Assembly: GCF_001513745.1 (NCBI RefSeq)
Contig: NZ_CP013380.1
Location: 3,906,001 to 3,970,000 of the forward strand
Length of the DNA stretch: 64,000 bases
Source of the DNA: Burkholderia humptydooensis
GTDB lineage: Bacteria > Pseudomonadota > Gammaproteobacteria > Burkholderiales > Burkholderiaceae
Reading direction: 5' to 3'
Shown: positions 56,982 to 64,000 of the stretch, one piece after another
How positions within the stretch are numbered: the stretch's first letter is position 1
Layout: every line of letters starts with the position of its first letter
The notes under the pieces: generated by a model
Database searches by the model: none
Told to the model about the DNA's origin: nothing
Seen by the model: only the letters and a program-made list of their open reading frames with translations
Program-made: the position numbers and the translations under genes

Positions 56982-58420
56982 GCGCCGCGCGCGGCTGCGC
57001 GCGCGGCGGTGCCGAAGCTCGGCCGTTTCGGGTCGTAGGTCCAGCCCGGCATCAGGCATCGCATTGCCCGCGCATCGTCGCGTGCGCCCGGGCCGAGCGT
57101 TTCGTACAGCGCATGAGCCTGCATCACGCGGTCCATGTCGAGCTCGATGCCGAGCCCGGGCCTCTCCGGCACCGCAACGTGCCCGCGCGCGATTGCAAGC
57201 GGCTCGCGCGTCAGCCGCTCGTCGGCTTCCTGCCAGATCCAGTGCGTATCGATCGCGGTGATGCGGCCGGGCGCGGCGGCTGCGACGTGCGTGAACATCG
57301 CGAGCGAAATGTCGAAGTGATTGTTCGAATGCGAGCCCCACGTGAGCCCCCATTCGTCGCACAATTGCGCGACGCGCACCGAGCCCTGCATCGTCCAGAA
57401 ATGCGGATCGGCGAGCGGAATGTCGACCGCCTGCAACGCCGCCGCGTGGCCGAGCTGACGCCAGTCGGTCGCGATCATGTTGGTCGCCGTCGGCACGCCC
57501 GTCGCGCGCTTGAATTCGGCCATGATCTCGCGGCCCGAATAGCCGGCCTCCGGCCCGCACGGATCTTCCGCATACGCGAGCAGATCACGCCGGCCCCGGC
57601 ACAGCGCGATCGCTTCGTCGAGCGACCATGCGCCGTTCGGATCGAGCGTCACGCGCGCGCGCGGAAAGCGCGCCTTGATCGCCGCGACCGCTTCCATCTC
57701 GTCCTCGCCGTCCATCACGCCGCCCTTCAGCTTGAAATCGGCGAAGCCGTAGCGATCGGCGGCGGCTTCGGCTAGACGCACGATGGCGGCCGGCGTCAGC
57801 GCCGCCTCGCGGCGCGCGCGCAGCCATGCGTCGCCGCCGTCCGCGCCCGCCGGATACGGCAGATCGGTGTCGCGGCGCTCGCCGACGTAGAACAGGTACG
57901 CGAGCATCGGCGCCGCGTCGCGCTGCCGGCCCGCACCGAGCAGATCGGCCACCGGCGCGCCGACGAACTGACCGAGCAGATCGAGAAGCGCCGCTTCGAC
58001 CGCGGTCACGACGTTGTCCATCCGCAGGTTGATCTCGTGCGGCTGCCGCAGCACCTCGGCCTCCGACGCCGAGCTCACCTGATGGACGGTGGCCTGATGC
58101 GCGGCGGGGCCGTCGCCCGCGAGCGAGCGGCGAATCCCGGCGAGCACGCCGTTCATGCGGCCGATCGACTGCCCGACGACGAGCGGCGCCGCACGCTCGA
58201 GCGCGCGGCGAATGCCATCGCCGCCCGGCACTTCGCCGGCGCCCACATGCCCGGCATCGTCGTTCAGGATCACGATGTTTCGCGTGAAGAACGGCGCGTG
58301 CGCGCCGCACAGATTCAGCAGCATGCTGTCGCGGCCCGCGACGGGAATCACCCGCATCCGCGTGACGAGCGGCGTCTGCGCGTGCGCTTGTGCGATAGCG
58401 TCGATCGTATTCTGCGTCAT
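56978..58420 (-). CDS. Glucarate dehydratase-like protein (copy 2)
   Basis: 480 residues from ATG 58420; ATG 58429 would add three residues. Same fold and catalytic set as copy 1: [50 protein letters not shown] and [15 protein letters not shown]. It carries an insertion of about 20 residues ([20 protein letters not shown]) in the capping region near residue 120 and a longer C-terminus. The difference in the cap, which decides specificity, suggests a different substrate such as galactarate or idarate, or GudX-like activity. A 76-base stretch is identical to copy 1. Confidence 0.88.
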   Translation of the reverse strand: MTQNTIDAIAQAHAQTPLVTRMRVIPVAGRDSMLLNLCGAHAPFFTRNIVILNDDAGHVGAGEVPGGDGIRRALERAAPLVVGQSIGRMNGVLAGIRRSLAGDGPAAHQATVHQVSSASEAEVLRQPHEINLRMDNVVTAVEAALLDLLGQFVGAPVADLLGAGRQRDAAPMLAYLFYVGERRDTDLPYPAGADGGDAWLRARREAALTPAAIVRLAEAAADRYGFADFKLKGGVMDGEDEMEAVAAIKARFPRARVTLDPNGAWSLDEAIALCRGRRDLLAYAEDPCGPEAGYSGREIMAEFKRATGVPTATNMIATDWRQLGHAAALQAVDIPLADPHFWTMQGSVRVAQLCDEWGLTWGSHSNNHFDISLAMFTHVAAAAPGRITAIDTHWIWQEADERLTREPLAIARGHVAVPERPGLGIELDMDRVMQAHALYETLGPGARDDARAMRCLMPGWTYDPKRPSFGTAARAAARGA

Positions 58421-58437
58421 GTTCGGCATGCCTCGCT

Positions 58438-59793
58438 TCACGATGCCGGCTTCAGTTCGACGCGCCTGATCTCGCCCACCACGAACAGATAGCAGACGCA
58501 CGCGACGAGCGCATGAAGCCCCACGTAGACGAGCGCGCCGTTGAACGAGCCGGTCCTGTTGACGATGTAGCCGATCGCGATCGGCGTCGTGATGCTCGAC
58601 AGGTTGCCGAACGTGTTCATCAATGCGCCGGACAGGCCCGCGATCTGCTTCGGCGCGGTGTCCGAATTGACCGCCCAGCCGAGCGCGCCCATGCCCTTGC
58701 CGAAGAACGCGAGCGCCATCACCGCGACGACGATGCCCTGCGTGTCGACATAATTGCAGATCACCATGCTGATCGACAGCAGCATGCCGAGCACGATCGG
58801 CACCTTGCGCGCGACCGACAGCGACGCGCCGCGGCGCAGCAGCGCATCGGAGACGATTCCGCCGAGAATGCCGCCGAGGAAGCCGCACACGGCCGGCACC
58901 GACGCGACGAAGCCCGCCTTCAGGATCGACATCCCGCGCGCCTGCACGAGGTACACCGGGAACCACGTGATGAAGAAGTACGTGAGCGCGTTGATGCAGT
59001 ACTGCGCGACGTAGATGCCCATCATCATCCGGTTCTTCAGCAACTGCCTGATGTAGCCGAGATCGGGGCCTTCCGCCTTCGCGACGCCCGCGCGATCCAT
59101 GTTGACGAGGCCGCCGCCGTTCTCGATGTATTCGATCTCCGCTCGGGTCATGCGCGGGTGATCCTTCGGATCGCGTACGAAGAGCCGCCACGCGCACGCC
59201 GCCGCGATGCCGATCACACCCATCACGACGAACACGTAGTGCCAGCCGAAGCGATGCACGAGCCACGCCATCAGCGGCGCGAAGATCACCGTCGCCGCGT
59301 ACTGCGCGGAGTTGAAGATCGCGGAGGCGGTGCCGCGCTCGTTCGCCGGGAACCATGCGGCCACGATCCGGCTGTTCGCCGGAAACGAAGGCGCCTCCGC
59401 GACGCCGACGAGAAAGCGCAGCGCGAACACGGCCACGATCGCGGCGATGCCGGTGAAGAAGCCGATCGCGCCTTGCGCGAGCGTGAAGATCGACCACGTC
59501 AGGATGCTCGCCGCATAAACGCGCCGGGAACCGAAACGATCGAGGAGCCAGCCGCCCGGAATCTGCGCGATCACGTACGCCCAGCCGAATGCGGAGAAGA
59601 TGTAGCCGAGCGATACCGCGTCGATGCCGAGATCCTTCTGCATCGCCGAGCCGGCGATCGAGATCGTCGCGCGGTCCGCGTAGTTGATCGTCGTCACGAC
59701 GAACAGCATCGCGAGAATCATGAAGCGCACGCGGCTCACGCGCTCGACGCGCGGCGTGCTGCGCGCACCCACGGCGGGGGCTTTGATGTCCAT
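58438..59793 (-). CDS. MFS glucarate/galactarate permease (GudP/GarP type)
   Basis: 451 residues, twelve membrane segments. N-terminus [20 protein letters not shown] is the ACS-family D-glucarate transporter signature. [20 protein letters not shown] is near residue 115, [20 protein letters not shown] follows. [20 protein letters not shown] lies near residue 270. It imports aldarates for the enzymes around it. GGAGGAGACA precedes ATG 59793. Positioned in the middle of the operon, 17 bases before gudD copy 2. Confidence 0.92.
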   Translation of the reverse strand: MDIKAPAVGARSTPRVERVSRVRFMILAMLFVVTTINYADRATISIAGSAMQKDLGIDAVSLGYIFSAFGWAYVIAQIPGGWLLDRFGSRRVYAASILTWSIFTLAQGAIGFFTGIAAIVAVFALRFLVGVAEAPSFPANSRIVAAWFPANERGTASAIFNSAQYAATVIFAPLMAWLVHRFGWHYVFVVMGVIGIAAACAWRLFVRDPKDHPRMTRAEIEYIENGGGLVNMDRAGVAKAEGPDLGYIRQLLKNRMMMGIYVAQYCINALTYFFITWFPVYLVQARGMSILKAGFVASVPAVCGFLGGILGGIVSDALLRRGASLSVARKVPIVLGMLLSISMVICNYVDTQGIVVAVMALAFFGKGMGALGWAVNSDTAPKQIAGLSGALMNTFGNLSSITTPIAIGYIVNRTGSFNGALVYVGLHALVACVCYLFVVGEIRRVELKPAS

Positions 59794-59879
59794 TGTCTCC
59801 TCCTTCCGCCGGCGTCCATTATGCGCCGGTCGTTTCAGCGCCGGGCCTGCCGCGGCCCGGCTTCGCGCGAATATCGCGA

Positions 59880-61238
59880 TCAGGCCCAGGTTCCGTCGAC
59901 GAGGCGGCGCAGCCGCAGCGGATTGTCGTCCTGCAGCGCGGGCGGCAGCAGCGCGGCGGGCAGGTCCTGATAGCAGATGGGCCGCAGGAAGCGCTCGATC
60001 GCCGCGGTGCCGACCGACGTTGCGCGCGCATCCGTCGTCGCGGGCCACGGGCCGCCGTGCACCATCGCATGACAGACTTCGACGCCCGTCGGCCAGCCGT
60101 TCGCGATGATGCGGCCCGCCTTGCGCTCGAGCACGGGCAACAGCGCGCGAGCGAGCGACGCGTCACCGTCGTCGAGATGCAAGGTCGCGGTCAACTGGCC
60201 GTCGAGCCGCTCGGCGATCGCGCACAGCTCGGCCGCGTCGCGGCAGCGCACGAGAAGCGCCGTCGCGCCGAAGATCTCGTCGTGCAGCGCGGGCTGCGCG
60301 ATGAAGTGCCGCGCATCCGTCTCGAACAAGCCGGCGCGTCCGCGATTCGGCAGGTCGCTCGCATCGCCGCGCGCGACGCACCGCACGCCGGCCGTAGCCG
60401 CGAGGCGCTCGACGCCGCGCACGTACGCCGAGTGAATGCCGGGCGTGAGCATCGGCTGCGCGGCGCTCGTGGCGAGCGCATCGGCGGCGGCGTGCACGAA
60501 CGCATCGACGCCCGGCCCGTCGATCGCGAGCAGCAGGCCCGGATTCGTGCAGAACTGCCCGGCGCCGAGCGTGAGCGACGCGACGAATTGCCGGCCGAGC
60601 GCGCCGCCGCGCTGCGCGAGCGCGTCGGGCAGCAGGAACACGGGATTGATCGCGCTCAGCTCGCCATACATCGGAATCGGCTGCGCGCGCGATTGCGCGA
60701 TGCGCAGCAGCGCCTCGCCGCCCGCGCGCGAGCCGGTGAAGCCGACCGCCCGGATGCGCGGATCGGCGACGAGCGCGAGCGCGACGGGGCCGAGCGCGAT
60801 GCGCCGCATCCGCAGATCGGCGCGCGGCAGCGGCTCGCGCGCGGGCAGCGCGGAATCGATGCGCGCGCCGACCGCGTCGCCCGCGCGCACGACCGAAGCG
60901 AACAGACGCAATTGACCGCAGGTGCGCGCGCGCTCGCCTTCGAGACGCGCGCGCGGCAACGCGGTTTCGGCGATCGCGCGTTCGATCAGCGCATCGCCGA
61001 GCGCCTCGATCTCCGTCGCGATCGCTTCGAGAAACGCGGCGCGCGCGTTGGGTTCGGTGTCGCGATACGCGTCGAACGCGGCGGCGGCCAGCTCGCAGGC
61101 ACGCGCGACGTCCGCAGGCGTCGCGAGCGCGAACGGCGGCTCGAGCGTCGCGCCTGTCGCCGGATCGATCGCGCGCACGGCGCGCTCGCCGGGCGCGACG
61201 CGTTCGCCGCCCAGCATCAGCTCGCCGCTCACAGGCAT
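59880..61238 (-). CDS. 2-ketoglutarate semialdehyde dehydrogenase-like, with internal in-frame deletion
   Basis: 452 residues; KGSADH enzymes usually have about 525. Both ends are typical: [18 protein letters not shown] at the start, then [19 protein letters not shown] (catalytic Cys near residue 227) and the Glu in [15 protein letters not shown]. But after [10 protein letters not shown] (residue about 153) the sequence jumps straight to [18 protein letters not shown]. In relatives these blocks are separated by some 70 residues holding the oxyanion-hole Asn (SNFPLAFS) and the cofactor Lys (VVVKAHPAHPGTSE). Without them catalysis and NADP binding should fail. The frame is intact, so this may be a recent deletion. 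Overlaps kdgD by ten bases. Expected role: last step to 2-oxoglutarate. Confidence 0.85.
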   Translation of the reverse strand: MPVSGELMLGGERVAPGERAVRAIDPATGATLEPPFALATPADVARACELAAAAFDAYRDTEPNARAAFLEAIATEIEALGDALIERAIAETALPRARLEGERARTCGQLRLFASVVRAGDAVGARIDSALPAREPLPRADLRMRRIALGPVALALVADPRIRAVGFTGSRAGGEALLRIAQSRAQPIPMYGELSAINPVFLLPDALAQRGGALGRQFVASLTLGAGQFCTNPGLLLAIDGPGVDAFVHAAADALATSAAQPMLTPGIHSAYVRGVERLAATAGVRCVARGDASDLPNRGRAGLFETDARHFIAQPALHDEIFGATALLVRCRDAAELCAIAERLDGQLTATLHLDDGDASLARALLPVLERKAGRIIANGWPTGVEVCHAMVHGGPWPATTDARATSVGTAAIERFLRPICYQDLPAALLPPALQDDNPLRLRRLVDGTWA

Positions 61239-62179
61239 GCTTGCACCTCGGCAACCTCGGCGACGTCGGCGATCCGCGCGACGAGCACCGACAGCTCGGC
61301 CAGCTCCGCGCCCGTCAGATCGACAAGCGGCGCACGCACGGGGCCCGCGCCGCGGCCGACCACCTTCATCCCGGCCTTCACGATCGACACCGCATAGCCG
61401 CGCTTGCGATTGCGCAGCGCGATGTACGGCAGAACGAACTGATCGAGCATCGCGTACACCTTCGCATGATCCTGCGCGCGCACGGCCGCGTAGAAATCGA
61501 GCGCGAAGCGCGGCACGAAGTTGAAGATCGCCGACGAGTACGTCGTCACGCCGAGCGTCAGGTACGGCAGCGCGAACGTCTCCGCGGTCGGCAGGCCGCC
61601 GATGTATGTGAAGCGCTCGCCGAGCCGCGTGTAGATGCGCGTCATCAACTCGATGTCGCCGACGCCGTCCTTGAAGCCGACGAGGTTCGGGCAGCGCTCG
61701 GCGAGGCGCGCGAGCGCGTTTTCGTCGAGCACCTGGTTCGCGCGGTTGTAGACGATCACGCCGAGGCGCGTCGCGCGGCAGACCTGCTCGACGTGCGCGG
61801 CGACGCCGTCCGCCGCCGCCTCCGTCAGATACGGCGGGAACAGCAGGATGCCGTCGGCGCCCGCCGCCTCGGCGGCCTTGCAATAGTCGATCGCCATCGC
61901 GGTGCCGTAGCCCGCCGGCGCGATCACGGGCAGCCGGCCGCCGGTTTCGGCGACTGCCGCGCGCACGACGCGGTCGACTTCGGCGGGCGTGAGCGAGAAG
62001 AACTCGCCCGTGCCGCCCGCGGCGAAGAGGCCCGCGGCGTCGTGGCTGAAGAGCCAGCCGAGGTTCGCGCGGTAGGCGGCCTCGTCGAACGACAGATCGG
62101 GCTTGAAATGCGTGACCGGAAAGGACAGCAGGCCAGAGCCGATCTGGCGGGCGAATTCGGTGGGCGTATAGCGTGACAT
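61229..62179 (-). CDS. kdgD: 5-dehydro-4-deoxyglucarate dehydratase
   Basis: 316 residues, DHDPS/NAL superfamily. [20 protein letters not shown] at the start; [16 protein letters not shown] near residue 53; the NRANQ block near residue 145; Schiff-base Lys in [13 protein letters not shown] near residue 171; and [17 protein letters not shown] near residue 216. It dehydrates and decarboxylates 5-keto-4-deoxyglucarate to 2-ketoglutarate semialdehyde. First gene of the minus-strand operon, divergent from the LysR gene with 118 bases between. Confidence 0.94.
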   Translation of the reverse strand: MSRYTPTEFARQIGSGLLSFPVTHFKPDLSFDEAAYRANLGWLFSHDAAGLFAAGGTGEFFSLTPAEVDRVVRAAVAETGGRLPVIAPAGYGTAMAIDYCKAAEAAGADGILLFPPYLTEAAADGVAAHVEQVCRATRLGVIVYNRANQVLDENALARLAERCPNLVGFKDGVGDIELMTRIYTRLGERFTYIGGLPTAETFALPYLTLGVTTYSSAIFNFVPRFALDFYAAVRAQDHAKVYAMLDQFVLPYIALRNRKRGYAVSIVKAGMKVVGRGAGPVRAPLVDLTGAELAELSVLVARIADVAEVAEVQACL

Positions 62180-62269
62180 GAGCGTTCGTGCCGGTGCGGC
62201 GTGACAAGGAGTAAGCGAAGTAGTGAGCGGATTCTTGCACCGTGAACGATTCAAGTCCAAGATAACCGA

Positions 62270-62297
62270 TGACTCAATCAATACATGTTTTGAATCA
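62270..62297. promoter_or_regulatory. Candidate LysR binding dyad
   Basis: TGACTCAA (62270-62277) and TTGAATCA (62290-62297) form an imperfect inverted repeat (seven of eight) over a 12-base AT-rich spacer, ending directly before the LysR start codon. This position fits autoregulation. Divergent kdgD starts 91 bases to the left. Confidence 0.4.
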
Positions 62298-63194
62298 ATG
62301 TTCGAACTCAGCCAGCTTCGCTGCTTCGTCGCCGTCGCAGAGGAATTGCACTTCGGGCGCGCGGCCGAGCGCCTGCACATGACGCAGCCGCCGCTGTCCC
62401 GGCAGGTGCGCCTGCTCGAGCACCAGATCGGCACCGAGCTGCTCGAGCGCACGAGCCGCTCGGTGAAGCTGACGGCGGCCGGCCGCGGCTTCCTGCCCGA
62501 TGCGGCCCGCATTCTGCGGCTCGCCGACGAAGCGGCGGCCACCGCGCGCCGCGTCGCGACGGGCGCGGCCGGCACGCTCGCGATCGGCTTCACCGCGTCG
62601 GTGGGCTATGGCCTGTTGCCGTCGCTCGTGAGCGCGGTGCGCGCGGCGTCGCCGGACGTGCGCCTCACGCTGAAGGAGATGGTGAGCGGCGCGCAGCTCG
62701 AAGCGCTCGACGCTCGGCTGATCGACGTCGGGCTGCTGCGCCCGCCCGTCGAGCACGGCGAGCTCGCGTCGGCGCCGTGCGTGCGCGAAGCGCTCGTGCT
62801 CGCGCTGCCGCAGGCGAGCGCCGGCGCGTGGCCGAAGCATCCGACGCTGCGAGATTGCGAAGGCAAGCCGCTCCTGATGTATTCGCCTTACGAGGCGCGC
62901 TATTTTCACCAACTGGTGAGCGGGCTGCTCGAGCGCGCCGACGTGCTGCCCGACATCGTCGAATACGTGAGCCAGATCCATTCGATGCTGGCGCTCGTGC
63001 GCGCGGGCATCGGGGCCGCGCTGATTCCGGCGGCGGCATCGATGCTGCACTTCGAAGGGGTCGTCTACCGGCCGGTGCGCACGACGCCGGCGAAGCCCGT
63101 CGAGCTGACGCTCGCGTATCGCAAGGACAACGACAATCCGGTGTTCGGCGCGCTGAAGGATGTGCTGCGCAAGTCGCTCGCCGGAGGGCGATGA
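62298..63194 (+). CDS. LysR-family regulator of the uronate/aldarate operon
   Basis: 298 residues. The N-terminal wHTH reads [20 protein letters not shown], then [20 protein letters not shown] (recognition helix), followed by [16 protein letters not shown]. The C-terminal effector domain begins [20 protein letters not shown]. Divergent orientation from kdgD is typical for a LysR regulator and its target, so it most likely activates the nine-gene operon in response to an aldarate or keto-deoxy sugar acid. ATG 62298 starts the HTH exactly. Confidence 0.9.
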   Translation: MFELSQLRCFVAVAEELHFGRAAERLHMTQPPLSRQVRLLEHQIGTELLERTSRSVKLTAAGRGFLPDAARILRLADEAAATARRVATGAAGTLAIGFTASVGYGLLPSLVSAVRAASPDVRLTLKEMVSGAQLEALDARLIDVGLLRPPVEHGELASAPCVREALVLALPQASAGAWPKHPTLRDCEGKPLLMYSPYEARYFHQLVSGLLERADVLPDIVEYVSQIHSMLALVRAGIGAALIPAAASMLHFEGVVYRPVRTTPAKPVELTLAYRKDNDNPVFGALKDVLRKSLAGGR

Positions 63195-63246
63195 AGGAAC
63201 GCATGCCGGCGCAGCCGAGCGTCGAGCGGTGGAGAGGGAAGCGACA

Positions 63247-64000
63247 TCACACCGGCCACAGCGGCCCTTCCTGCATCGCGCCGATCTGCTCGCGCAATTC
63301 GAGCACGCGCGCTTCCCAATAGCGATGCGTGTTGAACCACGGAAACGCGGCCGGAAACGCGGGATCGCCCCAGCGGCGCGCGAGCCACGCCGCGTAATGG
63401 ATGAGCCGCAACGTGCGCAGCGCCTCGATCAGATGCAGCTCGCGCGGATCGAATTCGCAGAAGTCCTCGTAGCCCGCGAGCAGATCGGCGAGCGCGCGCG
63501 ACGCGCCCGGCCGGTCGCCGGGCAGAAGCAGCCACAGGTCCTGCACGGCGGGCGCCATCCGGCTGTCGTCGAAGTCGACGAAGTGCGGGCCCGCGTCGGT
63601 CCACAGCACGTTGCTCGGATGGCAGTCGCCGTGCGCGCGCAGCATCCGCACGTCGCCCGCGCGCTCGTACGCGTGCTCGACGCCTTCCAGCGCGAGCGCG
63701 ACCGCCGCTTCGTAGGCAGGCCGAACGTCGTCCGGCACGAAGTCGTGCGACAGCAGGAAATCGCGCGGCTCATAGCCGAACGTATGAATGTCGAGCGTCG
63801 GCCGCGCGGCGTACGGCTTCGTCGCGCCGACTGCGTGAATGCGTCCGATGAAGCGGCCGAGCCATTCGAGCGTGTCGCGCCGGTCGAGCTCCGGCGCACG
63901 GCCGCCGCGCCGCTCGAAGATCGCGAAGCGAAAGCCCTCGAACTCGTGCAGCGTGCGGCCGTCGAACGCGAGCGCCGGCACGGCCGGAATCTCGCGCGCG
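63247..64000 (-). CDS. srkA: Stress response kinase A (SrkA/YihE), N-terminus outside window
   Basis: About 251 residues are visible; the frame continues leftward of the first visible codon beyond base 64000, so the N-terminal lobe (about 75-80 residues of some 330) is missing. APH-like kinase fold: FRFAIFERRGGRAPELDRRD, the catalytic loop MLRAHGDCHPSNVLWTD near the middle, metal-binding HFVDFDDSRMAPAVQDLWLL, and C-terminal LARRWGDPAFPAAFPWFN. SrkA is a cytosolic Ser/Thr kinase that protects against stress-induced death and counteracts MazF. Convergent with the LysR gene. Confidence 0.92.
   Translation of the reverse strand, partial: AREIPAVPALAFDGRTLHEFEGFRFAIFERRGGRAPELDRRDTLEWLGRFIGRIHAVGATKPYAARPTLDIHTFGYEPRDFLLSHDFVPDDVRPAYEAAVALALEGVEHAYERAGDVRMLRAHGDCHPSNVLWTDAGPHFVDFDDSRMAPAVQDLWLLLPGDRPGASRALADLLAGYEDFCEFDPRELHLIEALRTLRLIHYAAWLARRWGDPAFPAAFPWFNTHRYWEARVLELREQIGAMQEGPLWPV

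Overview
The window looks like a stretch of chromosome from a Burkholderia of the B. pseudomallei/thailandensis group. This is inferred from very high G+C, strong GC3 codon bias that opens long shadow frames on both strands, and close resemblance of many products to Burkholderia families. No phage, insertion sequence, CRISPR array, tRNA or rRNA is visible. The region is core-like metabolic, transport and motility DNA with dense operons joined by ATGA overlaps.

Layout. 1-1007: start of a lytic transglycosylase (partial, minus) divergent from fthC. 1088-6515: a winged-helix regulator divergent from pxpBCA (5-oxoprolinase) and a DUF969/DUF979 membrane pair that may import 5-oxoproline or a related acid. 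7006-13920 (minus): dppABCDF dipeptide ABC transporter ending in a TraB/GumN-family protein. 14231-18371 (minus): an MHS-type MFS transporter, a Tat-exported HiPIP, an LhgO-like FAD oxidoreductase and a Lon-like AAA ATPase without protease domain. 18714-26467 (plus): a secreted unknown, an EEP-family phosphodiesterase, a LysE exporter, ferredoxin-NADP reductase, a soluble two-component kinase/regulator pair, an APC permease and an XdhC-family protein. 26516-34133: a LacI regulator divergent from an ABC sugar importer with a GH42 beta-galactosidase, sharing a perfect 20-bp palindromic operator. 34224-34943: a PepSY membrane protein behind a Fur box.

35290-45647 is a flagellar cluster: fliE and, behind a near-perfect sigma-28 promoter, fliS-fliT-second FliK-like-FlhB C-terminal-like (minus); fliF-fliG-fliH-fliI-fliJ-fliK (plus). 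45684-50697 holds a GMC oxidoreductase divergent from an AidB-type acyl-CoA dehydrogenase plus an aldehyde dehydrogenase.

50779-62179 (minus) is a nine-gene operon for oxidative hexuronate/aldarate breakdown: uronate dehydrogenase, lactonase, galactarate dehydratase, two tandem glucarate dehydratases, KDG dehydratase, 2-ketoglutarate semialdehyde dehydrogenase and two MFS permeases, with a divergent LysR regulator at 62298. Together these would turn galacturonate/glucuronate, galactarate and glucarate into 2-oxoglutarate. The last enzyme, however, carries an in-frame internal deletion of about 70 residues that removes the expected oxyanion-hole Asn and cofactor-binding Lys. The window ends in the 5'-truncated srkA kinase gene.

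The points most worth checking are the damaged semialdehyde dehydrogenase, the gene-converted gudD pair, a 10-bp tandem repeat in the leader of a permease gene, spaced GTTACA repeats before the two-component genes, and the pxp/DUF969/DUF979 association.
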